Shown here: piece after piece, positions 10,074 to 17,500 of the stretch | Layout: each line of letters begins with the position of its first letter | Numbering within the stretch: the first letter of the stretch is position 1 | Source of the DNA: Trachelipus rathkii | Taxonomy: Eukaryota > Arthropoda > Malacostraca > Isopoda > Trachelipodidae | Reading direction: 5' to 3' | DNA length: 17,500 nucleotides | Assembly: GCA_015478945.1 (NCBI GenBank) | Contig: JABUQX010014714.1 | Location: forward strand, 52,501-70,000 | Translations under genes and position numbers: made by a program | Notes under the pieces: model-generated | Database searches by the model: none | Told to the model about the DNA's origin: nothing | The model's input: only the letters and a program-made list of their open reading frames with translations

Positions 10074-10360
10074 CAAAAAAAATACTAGGGGTATACAATA
10101 AAATCTTAAAAGTAAATTTTGTGATAACTTGGAAAGCATGGGCTAAAACCATTTGCAATAGTAAAATAGGTATGTAAACATAAAAAGTTTAAAATCAACG
10201 CACGCTCAACACTGCCCAAATTAAAACACAAAAAAAAAAAAAAAAAATACTAGTAATATACATTAAAACTTTAAAGATAAAAGCAACGTATAAAAACCGT
10301 ATGTATCGGTAAATATGTATAGTAAATATGTAAAACGTAAAAAGTTTAAAAAAGTAAAAC
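10074..10360. repeat. Imperfect tandem duplication with A-runs
   Basis: Two units, about 10074-10229 and 10230-10360. Each starts with an A-run (A18 at 10230-10247 in the second), then atactag..(g)tata.a.taaaa. Each continues through a region ending cgtaaaaagtttaaaa or cataaaaagtttaaaa, and finishes aaaacac. The second unit is shorter. The A-run at each start follows a cacac sequence. Confidence 0.6.
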
Positions 10361-11307
10361 ACTAAAACTTATCTTAAAAAATTCAAGTCGGTTAAATGAA
10401 TTTCGCGTCGTATTCTTCCATCTGAGTCCATTGCAATTATGAGATACAGGCAATTAATAAGAAACTAAAATTAAATTAATAAAAAACTAAGGCAATAACA
10501 ATGGAATTTAAATTAAAACTTGAAATATAAAAAACTGAAATTTTTAAAACTGAAATGATTAAAAACACAACACATCTTCACAACACGAGTTCCAACCCGA
10601 TGTATCTATAAGCCTATAATAATTTAAAAACAAAGAAGCATCTGGCAGTAAATAGGCTTTAAAAAAAATTTAGATTCATAACTTTTTCAAGCTCATTATT
10701 TAAACTTTTTTTTAACCTTTTCTTTAATTATAGATAATTTCAAACATTTCGTATAAGGCTATAAGCTTCATGAAAATCTGTGAAAATCGGCTGGTGCCAC
10801 TAGAACTGATAATTTCGTCCACAGACAAATGTTATAACTAAGAAATTTGGAGGCCTTTATGTCATATTTAGCAACTTTAAAAGCAACGCAGCCAACGCTT
10901 CATAGTAATTAGTAGCCTCAATGAAGTAAAATCCTATATTTACAATCAGACTAGACATCAAACCCCCAATACTAATACCCAGTGAAACTATTAACAATTC
11001 CAATTAGCAGAAAGCTTTAGTAGTAAAATTACTTTTTATTCACTTTAGAAATGTTTTTAAGGTCTGGAGCATATTCTTTCCTTATTTTTCTTACATCTAT
11101 TTTACCTTCGCTGACTCTATCTATTAGAATTAGAGCTTGGAAACGTCATGAAATCAGGACATGTGAACTCTTTAGACAGGAGATTGAAACCTTTCGAAGT
11201 GCGAGCGTACAAAATGTGATTCAGTTTAATTTAATAAAATATTTTTTTTTATTACGAACTTGGGCTGACCGACGCAATCACTCAATACATGAAATGTTGG
11301 AAGTACT
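10361..11307. other. Unique AT-rich stretch, no gene recognised
   Basis: About 950 bp. A plus-strand frame opens at 11051 (MFLRSGAYSF...) and stays open into the (GT) array. The part before the array is 80 codons with no recognised domain. Minus-strand pieces such as KASKFLSYNICLWTK (about 10880-10780) look protein-like but match no family I can name. Confidence 0.35.
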
Positions 11308-11330
11308 GTTGTGTGTGTGTGTGTGTGTTG

Positions 11331-11361
<31 letters not shown>

Positions 11362-11447
11362 GTGTGTGTGTGTGTGTGTGTGTGGTGTGTGTGGTGTGTT
11401 GTGGTGTGTGTGGTGTGTGTGTGTGGTGTGTGTGTGTAGGGTGTGTG

Positions 11448-11461
<14 letters not shown>
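11308..11461. repeat. (GT)n microsatellite, interrupted
   Basis: About 154 bp of (GT)n with many GTGGTG and GTTGTG interruptions, directly followed by the T17 run. Open frames through it are artefacts. Confidence 0.92.

Positions 11462-11478
<17 letters not shown>
11462..11478. repeat. Homopolymer T17
   Basis: Seventeen T adjoining the (GT) array. Read on the minus strand this is A17 followed by (CA)n. Confidence 0.9.
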
Positions 11479-12074
11479 CTTCGCCCCGCACTTTACCGGT
11501 CCAGTGCGTCGGCAATCCTAATTATAACTTTTATTTCCCGTGAGTTTCAGCTTCACTTAGACCTTTGTAAATGTATATACTAAGCTCTTTTGTGTGGAAA
11601 TGCAGATAATATTAAAAAATTAAAGAAATCACCAAAAGTTAGAGTATTATTATTGAATAATATTTAAAGAATATATTTGGTGCTTTTTTCCAGATTCAAA
11701 GTTCAGAACGCTGTTATTTTCCTGTGAATTCTTAATTCCTTATTAACTTCTATTGAAAATTGATATCGTATGTCCTCAGTTCCAAATCACATGCGAAAAA
11801 AAAAACTGTTTACCTTCACTGCCGTACTATGGATGGTCATATTCATTTTTTTCTCTTTCGCGCATAGTTCTTTTTATTGTTACTTGAACTGGGGTTTTCT
11901 CTTGTTACACCTACATAACGAGGTACGACCTCCACTGCTTCCCACACATCACATATTCTTTGTATCTCATTTCTGAGAAATTATTATGTAATCAATTTCT
12001 CCCTCCGATGTCATTGGGAATCTCCGCTTTAGTGACGATGAGAAACCTAAGTGGAGAGGTTTTCAGAATGTCTT

Positions 12075-12077
<3 letters not shown>
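11479..12077. other. Unique AT-rich stretch, no gene recognised
   Basis: Contains a 68-codon plus-strand frame (11770-11976) rich in hydrophobic and aromatic residues, with a possible membrane-like run. No family resemblance is seen, and the composition suggests chance. Confidence 0.4.
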
Positions 12078-12139
<62 letters not shown>

Positions 12140-12224
12140 TATATCTATATATTTATATATATAATATATATATTTTATACTATATATAATATATATATAT
12201 ATATATATATTTTATATAATAATT

Positions 12225-12255
<31 letters not shown>
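12078..12255. repeat. (TA)-rich block 6
   Basis: About 178 bp of (TA)n with TATTATA-type interruptions. Confidence 0.9.
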
Positions 12256-12407
12256 CGCTCATTTACTGCAAGAACGACATAACTAAAAAGTTACGTTTTT
12301 TGAGTTATTGAGTTATTGCTATGAGCTCATGCATGGAGAGATTGGTAAAGGTTAATATGCATTTTTAACTGCAAAAATTTCATATCTCAACTATCAAATC
12401 TCCCCAC

Positions 12408-12517
<110 letters not shown>

Positions 12518-12680
12518 TTAATTTCCGCAAAAAGAGCAATTTTGAGATGTCATTCTTGCAGAAAATGAGCGATATATGCGAATAATTAAATATAATATAA
12601 TTTTCAAATGAATAAATAAAAAATTTGCAATTGAGTCAAATTTTCTAAAATTATTGAATGAAAATACAAATTAAAGATAT

Positions 12681-12710
12681 GTGGATGTGGATGTGGATGT
12701 GGATGTGGAT
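12681..12710. repeat. (GTGGAT)5 hexanucleotide array
   Basis: Five perfect copies of GTGGAT, flanked by gatat and atatcc. Confidence 0.93.
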
Positions 12711-12854
12711 ATCCGTGAAATAACTAATTCAAAAATAAGTTTATCTTACATGCAACCACATAGGTACTAGATAGGGAGAAATAAAAATGCACTTGCGTAT
12801 GTTCTTAAAGTTGACAGATAGACACGCAAAGTAAAAAAAAAAAAAAACTAAAAA

Positions 12855-13977
<1,123 letters not shown>

Positions 13978-14100
13978 GCCTTTTTTCCTCTCCCCTCTCG
14001 TCTCTCCCCTCTTCTTTCTCTCTCTCCATCGTTCTCCTTTCTTATTTTATCTACTCTCTCTCCCTCTCTCCTCCCTTCTCTCCTTCCCTCTCTCCCCTCC
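13978..14100. repeat. Pyrimidine (CT)-rich tract
   Basis: About 120 bp almost entirely C and T, mixing (TC)n, TCCC and TTCC, directly followed by a TA block. Confidence 0.85.
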
Positions 14101-14113
14101 GTTAAAATCATCT

Positions 14114-14208
14114 ATTATATATATAATATATATTATATTATATATAATATATATATATATATATATATTTATATTATATATATATATATATTATATATAT
14201 TAATAAAT

Positions 14209-14257
<49 letters not shown>

Positions 14258-14272
14258 ATATAGGTATATATT
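14114..14272. repeat. (TA)-rich block 7
   Basis: Interrupted (TA)n with an uninterrupted right half. Confidence 0.88.
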
Positions 14273-14547
14273 TGGTGGCATAATAATAAAGTAACCAATC
14301 TAAAATTGTGATTTTTCTTGAGGGGCAGGAGAAGTTTTATTTCTCAAAAGAAATGTGTTTATTCTAAAATCTAAGGATTGGGTATTGCAGAGTTGTTAAA
14401 CTTCCGTATGGGTGATGCCCTGCCTTAAAAATTTTCTTTTCTCCTCCATAAAAAAAACTTTGACATTTGGGTATTTTTAAATATTTACATGCATAGCTCA
14501 CCACAAATCATAAAATTTGGACTTTGGTCACTTCCTTCGTTCCAAAG

Positions 14548-14569
14548 ATATATAATAATTATATATATA

Positions 14570-14619
<50 letters not shown>

Positions 14620-14857
14620 TACATACTATATGTTATATAATATATATATCATAATATATATACATATATAATATGATTATATTATATTAATATAATAAGT
14701 TATTTACCACTATATATATTCGCTATATATATGATTAATATATATATTTAGATAATATATATATTATATTATTTATATATATATATAGTACTATATATAT
14801 AATCATAATGATATATATATACATAATTATATATATATATATAAAAAATATAAAAAA

Positions 14858-14886
<29 letters not shown>
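14548..14886. repeat. (TA)-rich block 8
   Basis: About 340 bp of interrupted (TA)n. The segment 14273-14547 to its left is unique and featureless; 14887-15089 to its right is unique apart from an A14 run near 14935. Confidence 0.85.
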
Positions 14887-14893
<7 letters not shown>

Positions 14894-15089
14894 AATTGAT
14901 TAACTGTTATCACCAATATTTAAATTTAGTAAGCAAAAAAAAAAAAAACCTCTCTCTATACATCTATGAACTAAACCCATGTAATTAAAACATTATAAAT
15001 GTAAAACCGCAAAACGATGTAACATAGAATATAAAAACGAGAATCTAAAATTTAAAATATAAATGAAACACTCGGAGGTCTTTGTTCGA

Positions 15090-15345
15090 GGAAATATAAA
15101 GATAAAAGAGGAAGAAATTTTAATATGAGACTGAACAGCTTTAGTCGGTTCCACCAAACATTTAAGCCCTTTATAACGTTTTTCCTCCATTATTAAATTA
15201 TATTATTTAACAGGTTATCAATTTTATTTCTCCTGGCAGTTTGTTGGAAATTTTTGTATCTTTTTATTTTTATTTTGTTCTTCAAAGTTTTCTTTTCTTC
15301 TTCAACAACATTTTTGCTAAGATAAATTTTATTAGTCAATTTCAT
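15090..15345 (-). mobile_element. 5'-truncated second PLE copy (endonuclease tail plus 3' UTR)
   Basis: A second copy of the PLE 3' end, same orientation, directly downstream of the first on the minus strand. The anchor ggaaatata..agataaaag is at 15090 here and 15379 in the longer element, giving a 289 bp period. From there through the stop codon region (tcctccattattaaattat) the copies are almost identical, differing by a few small indels and substitutions. Similarity becomes patchier through the coding tail and fades near 15345. Tandem, partly truncated head-to-tail copies are a known hallmark of Penelope-like elements. An apparent open frame on this strand (14993-15190) is a by-product of the UTR and not a gene. 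Confidence 0.85.
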
Positions 15346-15348
15346 TTG

Positions 15349-15375
15349 TGTGAGAGTACACGGATCAACGTGGAC
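15349..15375. repeat. Inverted repeat in the spacer between PLE copies
   Basis: The spacer contains gagtacacg, a gatcaa loop, then cgtggactc: a nine-base stem with one mismatch. It lies immediately 5' (plus strand) of the conserved ggaaatata block. The first copy has a shorter analogous stem at the same relative place (ctcg...cgag, 15071-15090). Some PLEs carry hammerhead ribozymes in their terminal regions, but the conserved hammerhead core is not intact here. Confidence 0.55.
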
Positions 15376-15483
15376 TCAGGAAATATAAGATAAAAGAGGA
15401 AGAAATTTTAATAATGGCACTGAACAGCTTTAAGTTCGGTTCGACCAAACATTTAAGCCCTTTATAACGTTTTTCCTCCATTA

Positions 15484-15827
15484 TTAAATTATATTATTTA
15501 ACAGGTTATCAATTTTTATTTCTTCTGGATATTTGTTGAAATTTTTTGTACTTTTTATTATAAATGATTTGATGAGTTTTCTTTTCTCAACATTTTTGCA
15601 AGATAAAATTATTTTAGCAAAATTCATATTGATCGTATGATTGTGTTCATTCATATGCTGGTATAGAGCAGAATTGTGGCCCCCACACTTCAGACTATAA
15701 CCAAGTTGATGCGCACGTCTTCTTTTGAAATCATAGATTTCACCGAAATATTTTTCATCACAATTATTACAATCTTCATTATTTTATTGAATTTTTGACA
15801 TAAATTTCTTTTTAGGAGTTTTCGGAA
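15484..15827 (-). pseudogene. PLE C-terminal GIY-YIG endonuclease domain, degraded
   Basis: C-terminal endonuclease of the PLE, one frame from about 15827 to the TAA at 15484-15486, broken by an in-frame TAA at 15784-15786. It is offset from the RT frame, which stops at 15812. The readable core has the cysteine pair in DCNNCDEKYFGE (YFGE at 15739-15750), a basic segment KRRRAHQ expected to carry the catalytic Arg, and ALYQHMNEHNHTINMNFAKI. Next come KNVEKRKLIKSFIIKSTKN and a basic/acidic tail ending NLLNNII. In GIY-YIG nucleases a Glu after this helix binds the metal; here LIKSF (Lys at 15568-15570) sits where LIESF-type sequence is usual. The GIY half of the motif is not recognisable. It would nick target DNA to prime reverse transcription in a working PLE; this copy probably cannot. 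Confidence 0.85.
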
Positions 15828-16621
15828 CTGACTGAATTTAATGATAATGAATTTGATAAAATTTTATTCATTTCGGGTTCAATATGAGAGGGAATAACCA
15901 TTATTTCATCCTTTTTATAAGTTTTTTGAATGGTCTTCCCCAATGAATATAATTTTTTTCTTACTTTATGAAAAGCTTTGCTTATAGCATATTCCGGGTA
16001 ATACAATGATATAAACATGTTTTTTACAAATTTCAACTCGTCCAGATAACATGGCCTATATATTTTCATTGCTCTAAGAATTTGTCCTGAAATAATGCCT
16101 ACTTTTGTTCTACAGGAGTGTATAGAGTACCAATGAATATAAGCATTAGAAAACATTAGTTTGCGATGTACTGAGAAAATAAGGCGAGAGTTGTCATTAA
16201 TATCTATCATAATATCCAAAAATGGCAGTCTACCATTAACAGATCTCTCTAATGTAAATTTAATGGACGGTAGTTTATTATTAATATTTTTAAGTAATAA
16301 TTAGGGGACCATATTATTGGGAAGGGTGGCAAATACATGATCGACATATCGCCACCATTTGATGTTCAGTAAACCATTCTCACAAAATATATATTTCACT
16401 TCAAATAGCTCCATGAATATATTACTAATAATTTGGAGATGGGGAACCCATACTGAGACCACACTTTTGTTTATAAAAACATTATTAAACTGAAAGTACG
16501 AATGTTCCTTACATAATACAGTAAGTTTCCTGATATTTTCAAAGGAAATTGAGAACTTGATTTCATTATCGTAGATATACTTTTCTAACCAATCCAACAC
16601 TATGTCAATCGGGACAAAACT
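15812..16621 (-). pseudogene. PLE reverse transcriptase palm and thumb, catalytic residues lost
   Basis: Longest open part of the PLE. One frame runs from 16621 to 15812 with a single internal stop (16301-16303), and both sides of the stop are clearly the same protein. It begins SFVPIDIVLDWLEKYI. In the family, motif A here reads about SFD..SLFTNVP, so roughly eight residues including the catalytic Asp are missing at the SF|VP junction (16615/16616). Motif B retains IISNIFMELFE, but the preceding glycine-containing loop reads VSVWVPHLQ instead of a form like MGSPLSP. Motif C reads WRYVDH (YVDH at 16337-16348) where YVDD is expected. The thumb follows with GRLPFLDIMIDI, FSNAYIHW, IISGQILRAMKI and YPEYAISKAF, all familiar in PLEs. 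Two of the palm aspartates are gone, so this copy should be inactive unless the changes are sequence errors. Confidence 0.9.
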
Positions 16622-16679
16622 ACAAATATATTAGTGAAATTTTCATTGTTGATTTTTTTCAATAAAATCTTCGAAATTT

Positions 16680-17295
16680 TTTTATATGTGAAATAGAAAT
16701 ATTACTGATAAAACTTTTTAGTTCCTTGCCCAACCACGAAGCTAAATTATAGCTTACACTGTTAACATTTGAGATGATAGGTCTGAGAGGAATATCCTGC
16801 TTAAGTAGATCTAGAACCATAGAACTGGTAGATGGTAGACCATAGAACTGAGAAAGTTTTGTTAAATAAGAGACAAAATTGTTTACTTAACTCTTTATAT
16901 TCTTTTAAATTATTTTTAATAGAATTATTGAAACGGTTTTGAGAATTTTTTTAAAGGAATGGAGGTCAGCCTTTCATAAGTTGAAGTATCCGATAATAAC
17001 ATGTTGGCCTTTCCGACGTAATCTAATCAGCTTTATCTAAAATCACTTTTTTATTGCCCTTATCTGACTTGCTAATAACTTTGCTATTATTATTTTCAAA
17101 TTATATATAGCATCCATTAAACATTTTGGCAGATTGTTACTGTTATTATTAATCAAAGAATGAATAAGAAAACCCTTTAATAAACTAGTCTAAATTTTTT
17201 TTCGAAATTTTCTCAAACTTCTGAAAATTTATTATAAACTTTGCCACACCATCGCTCTCAGAAAAACCCAACAAAACTAAAACCATCGCCGAGAT
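16680..17295 (-). pseudogene. PLE N-terminal region and RT fingers, frameshifted
   Basis: N-terminal part of the PLE protein, spread over at least four frame segments. The furthest upstream readable piece contains GFSESDGVAKF (about 17285-17220) and ends at an in-frame stop near 17212. The next contains LPKCLMDAIYNL (about 17130-17095). A one-base shift leads to ISKSDKGNKKVILDKAD, followed after a TAG and another shift by DYVGKANMLLSDTSTYERL (about 17030-16970). The K(S)DKG..VVIL..DY pattern is characteristic of PLE RTs. A further shift leads into KLSQFYGLP and IPLRPIISNVNSVSYNLA (16859-16740), which form the fingers region of this RT family. No initiator methionine can be chosen with confidence, because the 5' sequence beyond 17300 shows no clear continuation. 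The pattern fits neutral decay or uncorrected indels in the assembly. Confidence 0.8.
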
Positions 17296-17300
17296 CGACA

Positions 17301-17500
17301 GTGACAAGACAAAAAACCCCGTAAACACCCAAAATGGGCCTTTTTTTTCATGGAATTCAAGCTTTCATTAATTTGATTTGTTGTTTCGGATTTAAATTAA
17401 AATTTGGTGCTTTAGCCCAATTAACTATTTTTAAAAATCATGTTTCTTTTATTATTTAGGTTAATTTAAAAAAAAAATCTTATCTTATCATCTTTATAAG
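17301..17500. other. Flank beyond the PLE 5' end, nothing identified
   Basis: AT-rich sequence with an 8-base T run near 17341 and a 9-base A run near 17470. It may be PLE leader or host flank; I cannot place the boundary from this window. Confidence 0.4.

Larger units (their letters stand above)
15090..15630. repeat. Direct repeat, period 289 bp, of PLE 3' end
   Basis: Two copies, 15090-15345 and 15379-15630, separated by a unique 33 bp spacer. The core shared block includes gaacagcttta, caaacatttaagccc, tttataacgtttttcctcc and aacaggttatcaa. The high similarity across non-coding sequence implies one event and limited time since the duplication. Confidence 0.88.
15379..17300 (-). mobile_element. 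Penelope-like retroelement (PLE), degraded, with GIY-YIG endonuclease
   Basis: A Penelope-like element read on the minus strand, N-terminus near 17.3 kb and 3' end near 15.38 kb. PLEs are retrotransposons encoding one protein, a telomerase-related reverse transcriptase fused to a C-terminal GIY-YIG endonuclease. Visible in order are an N-terminal segment containing ISKSDKGN and DYVGKANMLL (about 17080-16960), FYGLP (16833-16847), PLRPIISN (16767-16790), a palm segment with ISNIFMELFE and YVDH (16337-16348), a thumb segment with GRLPFLDI and IISGQILRAMKI, and YFGE of the endonuclease (15739-15750). The order matches endonuclease-containing PLEs. Several single-base frameshifts and at least two in-frame stops break the frame. 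The 5' boundary is uncertain; I placed it where PLE-like reading fades. The 3' boundary is set by the direct repeat. The identification is secure; subfamily and activity are not. Confidence 0.9.

Noticed and set aside
9916..10101. Thr/His-rich plus-strand ORF
   Set aside because: Translated (AC)n array.
11051..11521. 156-codon plus-strand ORF ending in a Cys/Val-rich repeat
   Set aside because: Its second half is translated (GT)n and T17; the first half has no recognisable domain.
11960..12286. 108-codon plus-strand Tyr/Ile-rich ORF
   Set aside because: Mostly translated (TA)n; low-complexity artefact.
14993..15190. 65-codon minus-strand ORF
   Set aside because: Lies in the 3' UTR of the truncated PLE copy and its flank; no similarity to the PLE protein.
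15340..15400. Hammerhead ribozyme at the PLE junction
   Set aside because: The stem is present, but the conserved CTGATGA and GAAA core elements are not both found in the right places; kept only as a weak hypothesis.

Overview
This window looks like intergenic, transposon-rich nuclear DNA of an animal, not a prokaryotic or viral segment. It is very AT-rich and crowded with simple repeats: long (TA)n tracts, (AC)n, (GT)n, (GA)n, a hexamer array and homopolymers. Between them lie broken transposable elements, and I see no intact host gene. Penelope-like and hAT relics in such extreme microsatellite density fit an arthropod genome, perhaps a decapod crustacean. That attribution is inference from style, not from a marker gene.

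Layout. 1-1040: AT-rich unique DNA, a ~60 bp direct duplication (706-851) and a GACTCC-rich minisatellite (876-1030). 1061-2912: mostly (TA)-type blocks around a 660 bp island holding a TATAAAAG motif. 2913-4490: unique AT-rich DNA with a degraded minus-strand hAT-like segment (about 3790-4040). 4590-5410: a purine-skewed stretch with a possible non-LTR retrotransposon tail. 5418-6065: more TA blocks. 6160-6620: a decayed minus-strand hAT transposase. 6912-7078: a second GACTCC array. 7700-8010: a plus-strand hAT C-terminus. 8183-9306: TA blocks around a GC-rich palindrome. 9899-10360: C11, (AC)n and a tandem duplication with A-runs. 11308-11478: (GT)n plus T17. 12078-12957: TA, GA, (GTGGAT)5 and (GA)48 arrays in 900 bp. 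13978-14886: a CT tract and two TA blocks. 15090 to about 17300: a Penelope-like retroelement on the minus strand.

The best-supported object is the Penelope-like element (PLE). Read on the minus strand it has an N-terminal region, the RT fingers/palm, the thumb and a GIY-YIG endonuclease. It is broken by frameshifts, in-frame stops, loss of the motif A aspartate, YVDD changed to YVDH, and a probable Glu-to-Lys change in the endonuclease. Directly beyond its 3' end is a second copy of the endonuclease tail and 3' UTR in the same orientation, with a period of 289 bp. This is the head-to-tail arrangement typical of PLEs. A 33 bp spacer with an inverted repeat separates the copies.

Nothing here forms an operon or a working pathway. 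Many indel-like interruptions in the dinucleotide arrays, and frequent single-base frameshifts in the relics, mean some decay could be sequencing or assembly error. I found no CRISPR array, rRNA, recognisable tRNA or convincing novel system.
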